Source: an uncultured Muribaculaceae bacterium
GTDB lineage: Bacteria; Bacteroidota; Bacteroidia; Bacteroidales; Muribaculaceae
Direction of reading: 5' to 3'
Assembly: GCA_947632485.1 (NCBI GenBank)
Contig: CANRPJ010000020.1
Coordinates: forward strand, 1 to 49,965
DNA: 49,965 bases
Under the pieces are notes generated by a model. That model was not told the origin of the DNA and ran no database searches. It worked only from the letters and a program-made list of their open reading frames with translations. Below, one piece after another: positions 17,452 to 25,762 of this stretch (its first letter is position 1; each line of letters opens with the position of its first letter). A program made the translations under genes and the position numbers.

Positions 17452-19422
17452 TCAGAGCCTGGAGGTGCGGCGGCTGTCGGCGATCAGGTAGGCGATCAGC
17501 AGCGCATAGGCCACGCAGCCAAGTATCTGGGTAGTTTCGTAGCCGAGCGGATTGGCATACTGGAAGCCGGCGAAGCGCGTGATGGCGGCGAAGACTCCGA
17601 AGAGGGCACCGCCGGCGATCAGGCCGGAGGCGAGAAGAGTGCCGCGGTCGCGGCGGGCATCGTTGATCTTCTGGTTTTTCGACGAGTTGCTTACGAACCA
17701 TGCTACGGCACCACCTACAAGCATCGGGGTATTGAGTTGCAGGGGTATGAACATGCCGAGGCAGAAGGCGAGCGCGGGCACTCCGAGCCAGTTGAGCAGC
17801 ACGGCGAGAATGGCTCCTACCATATAGAGGATCCAGGGCGTTTCGCCACCCATCATGAGGGGTTCTATCACCTTTGCCATGGCGTTGGCCTGAGGCGCTA
17901 CCAGAGCATCAGGGCCGGAGAAACCGTAGACCTTGTTGAGCACCAGGATCACACCTCCCACGGTGGCGGCGGAGACGAGGGTGCCGAGAAATTTCCAGCT
18001 CTCCTGCTTGCGCGGGGTAGAGCCGAGCCAGTAGCCGCATTTGAGGTCGGTCACGAAGCCGCCGGCCATCGACAGGGCCGTGCAGACCACTCCGCCAATC
18101 ACCATCGAGGCTACGATGCCGGAGGTGCCCGACATGCCTACGGCCACGAATATGGCGGAGGCGATGATGAGGGTCATGAGCGTCATGCCGGATACCGGGT
18201 TATTGCCCACGATAGCGATAGCGTTGGCTGCCACGGTGGTGAAGAGGAAGGCGATAAGGGTAACTACCACCCAGGCCACGGCCGCCTGCCACAGCGTATG
18301 CACTACTCCGAACCAGAAGAAGAGGAATACGGCCACGAGGGCGATGGCTGTGAAGAGCACCACATGCTTCATCGAGATGTCGAGCTGCCAGCGCACTGGC
18401 TGCTCACCCTCTTTCTTGCCTTTGAGCTCGCGGGCGGCGAGACCCACCGCCTGCTGGATAATGCTCCACGATTTGATAATGCCGATCACTCCGGCCATGG
18501 CGATGCCACCGATGCCGATGAGGCGGGCATAGTCGGCGAAAAGAGCCTGAGGCGTCATGGCCTGGAAGGCGTCGGAGCCGTAGGTGCCCATGAGGGGAAT
18601 GATCACCCACCATACGAAGGCGGATCCGGCGAAGATCACGAAGGCGTATTTAAGGCCTACGATGTAGCCTAATCCGAGGAGGGCGGCGCCGGTGTTGCAG
18701 CTGACTACGAGTTTCGTTTTCTCAGCCAAGGCCTGTCCCCAGGAGGAGGCTACGGAGGTGATCTCTTCGGCCCACCAGCCGAAGGTGGCCACCAGGTAAT
18801 CGTAGATACCACCGATCAGGGAGGCTACTATGAGGGTCTTGGCCTGACGCTTGCCTTCAGCTCCCGATGCCTGCGACTGCACGAGCACCTGGGTAGTGGC
18901 CGTTGCTTCCGGGAAGGGGTAGCGGCCGTGCATATCCTTTACGAAATATTTTCTGAAGGGGATGAAGAAAAGGATTCCCAGAATGCCTCCGAGCAGGGAG
19001 CTGAGGAAGATCTGGTAGAAATTGACCATGATGTCGGGGTAGGTGGCCTGCAGGATATAGAGAGCGGGGAGGGTGAAGATGGCTCCTGCCACAATCACTC
19101 CGGAGCAGGCTCCGATGCTCTGGATAATCACGTTCTGGCCGAGGGCGTTTTTCTTACCCAAGGCATTTGATAGGCCTACGGCGATGATAGCGATGGGGAT
19201 AGCTGCCTCGAACACCTGACCCACTTTCAGGCCGAGATAGGCTGAGGCGGCACTGAACACGATAGCCATGAGCACTCCGGTGAGCACGGAGTAGGGGGTA
19301 GCCTCTTTCTGGTCGTGGGCCGGTTCGAGCACCGGCACGTAGGCTTCGTCGGCGGCCAGCTCCCGGAAGGCGTTTTCGGGCAGTCCGGTGCCTGTAGTAA
19401 TGTTTTCTTCTGCTTCTTTCAT
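17452..19422 (-). CDS. OPT-family oligopeptide transporter
   Basis: This is an inner-membrane transporter of 656 residues with about 15 TM segments. It matches the bacterial OPT family: PYSVLTGVLMAIVFSAASAYLGLKVGQ near the start, NVIIQSIG, FPEATATTQVLVQSQASG, a GNNPVSGMT loop and FVAVGMSGTSGIVA. Members import small peptides or metal chelates with protons. The substrate here is unknown. The N-terminus is cytoplasmic and acidic (MKEAEENITTGTG). It is a single gene: the receptor gene downstream converges on it, and the next receptor gene diverges from it. Confidence 0.9.
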   Translation of the reverse strand: MKEAEENITTGTGLPENAFRELAADEAYVPVLEPAHDQKEATPYSVLTGVLMAIVFSAASAYLGLKVGQVFEAAIPIAIIAVGLSNALGKKNALGQNVIIQSIGACSGVIVAGAIFTLPALYILQATYPDIMVNFYQIFLSSLLGGILGILFFIPFRKYFVKDMHGRYPFPEATATTQVLVQSQASGAEGKRQAKTLIVASLIGGIYDYLVATFGWWAEEITSVASSWGQALAEKTKLVVSCNTGAALLGLGYIVGLKYAFVIFAGSAFVWWVIIPLMGTYGSDAFQAMTPQALFADYARLIGIGGIAMAGVIGIIKSWSIIQQAVGLAARELKGKKEGEQPVRWQLDISMKHVVLFTAIALVAVFLFFWFGVVHTLWQAAVAWVVVTLIAFLFTTVAANAIAIVGNNPVSGMTLMTLIIASAIFVAVGMSGTSGIVASMVIGGVVCTALSMAGGFVTDLKCGYWLGSTPRKQESWKFLGTLVSAATVGGVILVLNKVYGFSGPDALVAPQANAMAKVIEPLMMGGETPWILYMVGAILAVLLNWLGVPALAFCLGMFIPLQLNTPMLVGGAVAWFVSNSSKNQKINDARRDRGTLLASGLIAGGALFGVFAAITRFAGFQYANPLGYETTQILGCVAYALLIAYLIADSRRTSRL

Positions 19423-19598
19423 TGATGTAGGGTTATTGTTGTCGGGAAGCGAATTTAGCTAATTTATCGGAAAAATGGGGCGCTTAGGGATTATTTTCGT
19501 AAAAATGCGTAAAAAAAGCGTCCGGTTGGTTAAACTTTCTTCGCAATAGCAAGTCATAGTCAGGGAAAACGACAAAACCGCAACAAACAACAGAACCC

Positions 19599-22094
19599 AT
19601 GAATAGAATATTGGCTATTTCAGCAGCTCTTCTGGTGACGCTCTCCGCCTTCGGCGCCGGAGACGACAAGAAAGATAAGGGCGACGTGAAAGGCAAGGTA
19701 GTGCTGAAGGAGACGAAAGCCCCTCTTGACTATGCTACGGTGCAACTTCTTAACAATCAGGGCAAACCGACTACCCTCGCAACACTTACCGACGAGAACG
19801 GCGAGTTTACGCTTGAGGGAGTGCCTGCCGGCAGCTATATCCTGAAGCTTTCGAGCGTAGGCGCGCTGGGCCAGGACGTGCCTTTCGATCTTTCAACGTC
19901 TTCTCTGGATCTGGGTCAGCTCTATATGAGCCGCGATGCCGAGGTGCTGAAAGAGGTGGTGGTAGAAGGCATCAAGAGCCAGATGCGCTTCGAGCTGGAC
20001 CGCAAGGTGTTTCAGGTAGACGCCAGCGCCCTGACCGGCGGCCTTTCGGCGAGCGAGCTGCTTGAGAATATCCCTTCGGTAGAGGTGGATCAGGACGGTG
20101 AGATCTCGCTTCGCGGCAACTCGTCGGTGACGGTATGGATCAATGGCAAGGAATCGGGTCTTACGGCCGACAACCGCGCGCAGATTCTGGAGCAGATTCC
20201 GGCGGAGACGATCGAGCGCGTGGAGGTGATCACGAACCCGAGCGCCAAATATAGCCCCGAAGGCACGGCGGGCATCATCAACATCGTGCTCAAGAAGGAG
20301 CGCAAGGGCGGCTATTTCGGTAGCGCTGAGATTGGCGGAAACACGCAGGGCGGCGCAAACGCGAGCTTCAACATAAACTATAATTCTTCGAAATGGGAGG
20401 CTTTTGCGGGTATCGGCGAGCGCATGAACCATAGTAAAAGCGAGTCGGAATCGTGGCGCGATTATACCGACGGCAATTTCCTGAACTCGGCAGGCAAGAG
20501 CCGCAACCACGGTAATAACCTCTTCCTTAGAGCGGGAGCTACTTACCACATCACGGAGAGCGACGAGGTGTCGATGAGCGGTTTCGGAATGTTCGGTCAC
20601 CGCTGGGGCCACAGCCAGACCCTCTACTCGAGCTCCCTGCCGAACCAGTGGATGGAAGATGATCATTTCTCACGGAGCCTTGGCGACAACCGCGGCGGCC
20701 ACGCTGAATTAGGCTACAGCCACAGCTGGAGCGACAGCCATAAACTCGACTTCACCGCCTCATTCAATCATTTCGGAGGCCCCAACTGGAACAGCTATCT
20801 TCAGGAAGAGACCTATAGGCCAGGCGAGGGTGAGAACCAGAACGTGTATCAGGAGCAGACGATGAATTTCGGTATGAACGGCGCCGAGGCGAAACTGGAC
20901 TATACCAATCAGCTTCGCGACTGGCTCAAGCTGGAGGCGGGTTTCAACGGCAACTATAGCCATGAAAATACTCCCACCAACACGCTGCAGGGCACGAGCC
21001 AGAGCGATATGACGGTGAATCCGGACCTTTACAACCGTTTCATCTATCAGAACAATATCTCGGCTCTTTACCTGACCCTTGGCGGCAAAGCGGGGAAATT
21101 CAGCTTCTCGGCCGGTCTGCGCGGCGAGGCATGGCAGGTGAACGCGAAATCGCTTACCTATGGCGAGGATCAGGCTACGGCTCCGGTATTTAAGAAGAAT
21201 GATTTCTCCCTGTTCCCTTCAGCTTTCGTATCCTATGCGCTGCCTAACGACAATGAGGTGCAGATCAACTATACGAGGCGCATCAGGCGTCCGTGGGGCG
21301 GTCAGCTCAACTCCTTCCGCGATATCTCCAACCCGACGAATATCTCTTATGGTAATCCGGAGCTCCAGCCTCAATACAGCAACTCGTTTGAGCTCAACTA
21401 CATCAAGAGCTGGCAGAGCCATATCATCAGCTTCTCGGGCTATCTGCGCGAGGCTTCTGATATCGTGAACCGTATATCTTACATCTACGACAATGTGATG
21501 TATACCTCCTATGCCAACGTTTCGAAAGAGGTGAACGCAGGTCTGGAGCTGGTAGCTAAAAACTCATTCTTCAAAAATAAGTTTGACCTTACTACGACGC
21601 TGAATCTTCACAGCAACCACATGGACGCATGGAGTCAGCAGTTTAACCACGACGGTCATTCGGTAGATATTTCCGGCGACGCGCAGAACAGTTTCGCCTG
21701 GAGCCTGCGCATGATGGCAAGCGTGCGCCTTCCCTGGGGTATCAATTTCCAGGCAACTGGCCGCTACAGCTCCAAGCACCTTACTGCACAGGGCTCCCGC
21801 GCCGGCGGCTATATGGTGAATGCAGGTCTGCGCAAGAATGTAGGCAACTGGTCGTTCTCGCTCAACTGCCGCGATATTTTCGACAGTATGGAGTTTAAGA
21901 GCACGATCAATGGCACCAACTACGTGCAGAAGTCGCTTCGCAAGGGCTTCGGCCAGCGCCTTCAGCTCACTATCAAATATAGCTTCGGCAACATGAAGCA
22001 GAAGAACCGCAACGGCGACGGCGGCATGGAAGGCGGCGGTATGGAGAATACCGGCGGCTATGGCGGCGGCGACATGGACGGCGGAATGGACTGA
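19599..22094 (+). CDS. TonB-receptor-like outer-membrane beta-barrel protein with Gly-rich tail
   Basis: This 831-residue protein has a signal peptide (MNRILAISAALLVTLSAFG), a carboxypeptidase-regulatory-like domain (about 28-115: GKVVLKETKAPLDYATV, LTDENGEFTLEGVPAGSY), a plug (about 120-235: LSASELLENIPSVEVDQDG, RVEVITNPSAKYSPEGTAGI) and a barrel. It is a classic Bacteroidetes barrel family 3 member. After the last strand (QLTIKYSFGN) there is a low-complexity tail of about 30 residues rich in Gly, Met and Asp. The tail means the protein does not end on an aromatic residue. The ligand is unknown and there is no SusD partner. Confidence 0.87.
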   Translation: MNRILAISAALLVTLSAFGAGDDKKDKGDVKGKVVLKETKAPLDYATVQLLNNQGKPTTLATLTDENGEFTLEGVPAGSYILKLSSVGALGQDVPFDLSTSSLDLGQLYMSRDAEVLKEVVVEGIKSQMRFELDRKVFQVDASALTGGLSASELLENIPSVEVDQDGEISLRGNSSVTVWINGKESGLTADNRAQILEQIPAETIERVEVITNPSAKYSPEGTAGIINIVLKKERKGGYFGSAEIGGNTQGGANASFNINYNSSKWEAFAGIGERMNHSKSESESWRDYTDGNFLNSAGKSRNHGNNLFLRAGATYHITESDEVSMSGFGMFGHRWGHSQTLYSSSLPNQWMEDDHFSRSLGDNRGGHAELGYSHSWSDSHKLDFTASFNHFGGPNWNSYLQEETYRPGEGENQNVYQEQTMNFGMNGAEAKLDYTNQLRDWLKLEAGFNGNYSHENTPTNTLQGTSQSDMTVNPDLYNRFIYQNNISALYLTLGGKAGKFSFSAGLRGEAWQVNAKSLTYGEDQATAPVFKKNDFSLFPSAFVSYALPNDNEVQINYTRRIRRPWGGQLNSFRDISNPTNISYGNPELQPQYSNSFELNYIKSWQSHIISFSGYLREASDIVNRISYIYDNVMYTSYANVSKEVNAGLELVAKNSFFKNKFDLTTTLNLHSNHMDAWSQQFNHDGHSVDISGDAQNSFAWSLRMMASVRLPWGINFQATGRYSSKHLTAQGSRAGGYMVNAGLRKNVGNWSFSLNCRDIFDSMEFKSTINGTNYVQKSLRKGFGQRLQLTIKYSFGNMKQKNRNGDGGMEGGGMENTGGYGGGDMDGGMD

Positions 22095-22124
22095 TCAAAG
22101 AAAAATAGTTTTTCAAGTGCTTGG

Positions 22125-22166
22125 TCTGCCGGGAGAGGGTGAAAGCCTTTTTCCGGCAGATTTCTT
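22125..22166 (+). terminator. hairpin terminator after the barrel gene
   Basis: TCTGCCGG (22125-22132) pairs with CCGGCAGA (22153-22160). Further G-C and wobble pairs lie inside, and TTTCTT follows. It separates the receptor gene from the restriction-modification module. Confidence 0.65.
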
Positions 22167-22238
22167 ACCGAAGAAGAGCTAACGCACCGTGAATGTGCAG
22201 CCTCCCTTTCCAAATCTACGGATATAAAAAGTTTTCAT

Positions 22239-22246
22239 TACCTTTG
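22239..22246 (+). promoter_or_regulatory. -7 promoter box for the restriction-modification module
   Basis: TACCTTTG matches TAnnTTTG and lies 39 bases before the first methylase ATG. No C-protein box or other operator was recognised. Confidence 0.55.
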
Positions 22247-22285
22247 TCACTTGTCAGTATTGCTGAAATCGGGAAAAAGTGAGGC

Positions 22286-23212
22286 ATGGTTACAAGCGCA
22301 TCTCCAACTCTGCTGTTTGAGGAATTCGGCGAAAGCCAGGTTCTCAGACCGGTGCGTTCTCCGATGAACTATATAGGAGGTAAATTCAAGCTGCTCCCTC
22401 AGTTGCTTAGGTATTTCCCAACGGAGATAAGCACATTTGTCGACCTTTTCTGCGGGGGGTGCAATGTAGGGGCTAACGTGAAAGCAGACCATGTGGTTTT
22501 CAATGATAATCTGACCTATCTGATCGACCTTTACAGAGAGTTGAAGGAGAACTCAGTTTCCGAGGTATTATCCCATGTGAAAAGCAGGATTGTAGAATTC
22601 GGGTTATCACTGACAAATGCCGAGGGTTATTCTAAATTGCGTGAGCTTTATAATACCCGGCGTAGGCCTCTCGACTTATTCGTGCTTGCGGCTTACTCAT
22701 TTAATCATCAGATAAGATATAATTCCGCCCACCAGTTTAATAATCCGTTTGGTAAGGAACGCAGTTCTTTTAATCCTACAATGGAAAAGAATCTTGTGGC
22801 TTTTGTAGGTAGACTGCATGAAATCTCGTGTGAGTTCAGATCCGAAAATTTTGATAAGGTAGATTTATCGGAATTGGATTCCAAGGCATTAGTATATTGC
22901 GATCCCCCGTATCTTATCACTACCGGAACCTATAATGATGGCAAAAGAGGTTTCACAGGTTGGGATCTTCAGGAAGAAAAGACTTTGCTTGCTCTGCTCG
23001 ATGGCCTGAATGCGCGGGGGGTGAGATTCGCACTCTCAAATGTGGTTCGCCATAAGGGTAAGGAAAATAGAATTCTCATGGGCTGGATAGCGATGAATGG
23101 TTACAATATGATTCATCTTTCCAAGAATTATGCCAATTCCAGTTATCATACTATGGATCGCGGGCTGAACTCGTCAGATGAGGTGCTGGTGACAAACTAT
23201 ACAGCAGAATGA
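22286..23212 (+). CDS. D12-class DNA adenine-N6 methyltransferase, first of pair
   Basis: This is a 308-residue SAM-dependent methylase of the Dam/D12 (alpha) class. It has the motif X-like MNYIGGKFKLL (27-37), motif I FVDLFCGGCNVG (51-62) and the catalytic motif IV DPPY (206-209). It would methylate adenine in one strand of the target site. The coding sequence is clearly more AT-rich than the flanking genes. It overlaps the second methylase by ATGA. The two proteins look like the two halves of fused bifunctional methylases such as M.FokI (from memory, not searched). Confidence 0.88.
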   Translation: MVTSASPTLLFEEFGESQVLRPVRSPMNYIGGKFKLLPQLLRYFPTEISTFVDLFCGGCNVGANVKADHVVFNDNLTYLIDLYRELKENSVSEVLSHVKSRIVEFGLSLTNAEGYSKLRELYNTRRRPLDLFVLAAYSFNHQIRYNSAHQFNNPFGKERSSFNPTMEKNLVAFVGRLHEISCEFRSENFDKVDLSELDSKALVYCDPPYLITTGTYNDGKRGFTGWDLQEEKTLLALLDGLNARGVRFALSNVVRHKGKENRILMGWIAMNGYNMIHLSKNYANSSYHTMDRGLNSSDEVLVTNYTAE

Positions 23213-24267
23213 GATTTATCGGTAATAAGGAAAATCTGCTTTCTGCGATTTATTCCAGAATTTCAGCTCACGGAGTTAAAGGTCAACGTTTTTTTGATTT
23301 TTTTTCGGGAACTACCAATGTGGCACGATTCTTTAAGGACGAAGGTTACCAGATTGAATCGAACGATTTATTATATCTATCTTACTGCTTGCAAAAGGCC
23401 TACATAGAAAATAATGAAGAGCCTAAGTTTGAGGGCCTTATTCCTAATATAATTAGTAACAGCGGCAATATCTTCGCGACTCCGCTGGATAACGTAGTAA
23501 GCTATCTGAATTCGATCGATGATTTCTATGGTTTCATATCTCAGAATTATACTCCATTGGGTACGAGCGATCTACCTCAGCCCCGAATGTATTTCAGCGA
23601 GGAAAATGGTCTAAGAATCGACGCCGTGAGAGTAATGATTGAGAACTGGCGGACCGAACAACTTTTATCTGAATCAGAATACTTTATCCTTCTTGCCTGC
23701 CTTATAGAGTCAGTATCTTTCTATGCCAATGTAGCCGGTGTTTATGCAGCATTTCATAAGAAATGGGATCCGCGAGCCGTGAAGCGGTTCGCCTTGCGCC
23801 CAATCAAGATACATGATAATGGGAAGAAGAATATCGTTCACAATACTGACAGTCTGAATCTTGTAAGTGGTATAGTTACGGATATCCTATATCTTGATCC
23901 TCCTTATAATGAGCGTCAGTATCTGCCTAACTATCATCTGATTGAGACTATAGCCCGATATGATAGTCCGCTGATTAAAGGAGTTACCGGTATGAGGCCT
24001 TATAGTAAGGAGAAGTCTTCGTTTTGCAGTGTAAAAACGGCTCTGAGAGATCTGGAATATGTGGCAGAAAATGCAGATTACAAATATCTTATAATGAGCT
24101 ATAATTCTGAAGGAATTATGAGCACGGATTCAATTTTGTCGGTACTGTCTAAGTATGGTTCAGTTGCGCTTGAAGAAATAGAATATCGTAGGTTCAAGAG
24201 CAATAGCAAAGGTTTATCCAGTATAAAAAGAGAGGTTAAGGAGCAATTATTTATTCTAAGTCGGTAA
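23209..24267 (+). CDS. D12-class DNA adenine-N6 methyltransferase, second of pair
   Basis: This 352-residue methylase begins MRFIGNKENLL, with motif I FFDFFSGTTNVARFF (28-42) and motif IV DPPYNERQY (230-238). It is of the same class as its neighbour but only distantly similar, so the pair is not a simple duplication. Each probably modifies one strand of an asymmetric site. It overlaps the first methylase by four bases and is followed 3 bases later by the putative endonuclease gene. It is AT-rich, like the whole module. Confidence 0.87.
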   Translation: MRFIGNKENLLSAIYSRISAHGVKGQRFFDFFSGTTNVARFFKDEGYQIESNDLLYLSYCLQKAYIENNEEPKFEGLIPNIISNSGNIFATPLDNVVSYLNSIDDFYGFISQNYTPLGTSDLPQPRMYFSEENGLRIDAVRVMIENWRTEQLLSESEYFILLACLIESVSFYANVAGVYAAFHKKWDPRAVKRFALRPIKIHDNGKKNIVHNTDSLNLVSGIVTDILYLDPPYNERQYLPNYHLIETIARYDSPLIKGVTGMRPYSKEKSSFCSVKTALRDLEYVAENADYKYLIMSYNSEGIMSTDSILSVLSKYGSVALEEIEYRRFKSNSKGLSSIKREVKEQLFILSR

Positions 24268-24270
24268 AAA

Positions 24271-25686
24271 ATGGAAAACCGAAATCTTTGGATTCTTACG
24301 GAAGAGCGTCCGAAAAAGGAGGTTCTCCAGATGATATTTTCATATTTTTCAGAAGATCATCATTGCGGCTTTATAGGGCAGGAAATAGCAATCATTCCAA
24401 TTCTTGACGAAAATAAACGTTTTGCCTTTACGTATGAGGTAAAAGGATTTATCTGTGGGATTGTAAATAAGGTCTTTATAAAGACAGTGTCGGGAGCTTC
24501 AAGTTTCACTGATTTCTTAGTCTTTTATCAAGAAGAGATGCCTGAGGAAGGTTCGGAACCTCTTTATGCTATAGAAGAAACAAAAACTGATGATAAAGAG
24601 AGCCGAAATACCGGAGTGTATCAGCGTTGCTCCAAGTTTGTGTTTCTTCGATATTTTTACCCTCGTACGAAGATGGTTATGCTGTATGCCCTTCAGGTGA
24701 CTCAGAAAGATATTCCGACAGAGACGTATATCTTCGGTACGCGGTTGCTTCTCACCTTAGGAGTAGTAATTCTTGGTAAAAATCTTGATCCTAAGGTGTA
24801 TGTTCCCTTTAAGTCGGTCGATGAGATCATAAATGCGAAAAATTCGATGAGGCTTCCTAAGGCGGCTTCCAATGTGCCTATTGTCATCACTAAGAAGAGC
24901 AGTAATGAGATAGAGATTTCCGGTAGGTTATATAAGAATAATAGTCTCTCTCATGACCCCAATATAGGGGCGCTAAGCATTATAGCGGCATGCCTAAGAA
25001 AGCTTGGCTGGGAGGGCAAAATTACGATAACGCGCCATGGACTGAATCAAAGCCATGTAGGAGAGCACAATAAGTTTGTGCAGATTGCTAATAAGCTTAA
25101 CATCGGATTGATGGGATTGAACGTTCCGAAAGCTACTCTTCCTAAGCTTTACTGGCATTATGACGTATCAGGTGAGAAACTCGGAACTATATTCATTCAT
25201 ATTGTAGTAGAGAATTTCACTGAGAGCTTTGCTATTTTTGAAAATCATGCCGGTTGCGAAAAAAGCTATTTCAGAACTTCCAGTGGTAATCTTATTCCTC
25301 TCGCGAAATACTATGATAAAGAGGCTTATAAGGCGGGCGATAAAAGTCAGATTATCTTTATTCCAGATCTTGTGCTTCTAGATATTAAAGATGTCGAAGT
25401 CATTACTATTGAGGGGAAAAAGTATCAGAATTGGCGTAAGGGAGTTAGAGAACTTGAGAATTATGGTGCTTTCGATGAGCTGTATCTCAAAAGATATTAT
25501 CCTGAGTATAAGATTATACGCACAGTAGTATTATATGGTTCCGCAGTAGATAAGCTCTACGAAGTAAAAATTGGATTTCTCCTTAATGAGCGAGGGGAAA
25601 TGGTTCTTGGAATAAGAGCTCCCAAGCTTTTTATCCGCGCTATTAGGAATTTATTGGATTTCTGGGGTAAGGGATCAGGGAAATAA
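24271..25686 (+). CDS. putative Type II (IIS-like) restriction endonuclease
   Basis: I do not recognise the 471-residue protein directly. Two regions could form a PD-(D/E)xK nuclease site. One is FTDFLVFY (Asp81) with YAIEETK (Glu103, Lys105), followed by a conserved-looking DDKESRNTGVYQR. The other is IPDLVLL (Asp366) with IEGKK (Glu381, Lys383). The first has the better spacing and strand pattern. Assignment rests mainly on context: it directly follows two methylases, in the same direction, with the same AT-rich composition. There is no signal peptide or membrane segment. Confidence 0.65.
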   Translation: MENRNLWILTEERPKKEVLQMIFSYFSEDHHCGFIGQEIAIIPILDENKRFAFTYEVKGFICGIVNKVFIKTVSGASSFTDFLVFYQEEMPEEGSEPLYAIEETKTDDKESRNTGVYQRCSKFVFLRYFYPRTKMVMLYALQVTQKDIPTETYIFGTRLLLTLGVVILGKNLDPKVYVPFKSVDEIINAKNSMRLPKAASNVPIVITKKSSNEIEISGRLYKNNSLSHDPNIGALSIIAACLRKLGWEGKITITRHGLNQSHVGEHNKFVQIANKLNIGLMGLNVPKATLPKLYWHYDVSGEKLGTIFIHIVVENFTESFAIFENHAGCEKSYFRTSSGNLIPLAKYYDKEAYKAGDKSQIIFIPDLVLLDIKDVEVITIEGKKYQNWRKGVRELENYGAFDELYLKRYYPEYKIIRTVVLYGSAVDKLYEVKIGFLLNERGEMVLGIRAPKLFIRAIRNLLDFWGKGSGK

Positions 25687-25762
25687 TATCGCGGTTGGAT
25701 TTAATAAGGGACAGAAAGTATATTAGGATATGAAAATCTCAATGAGAGGGTAAAAAAGGAAA

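Noticed and set aside
17737..18672. 311-codon open frame opposite the OPT transporter
   Set aside because: It is antisense to a strong membrane transporter gene. Its His/Gly/Glu-rich translation is typical of a shadow frame.
25730..25753. Seven-codon frame (MKISMRG) before the fucosidase gene as a leader peptide
   Set aside because: It is too short to distinguish from chance and there is no attenuator-like hairpin after it.
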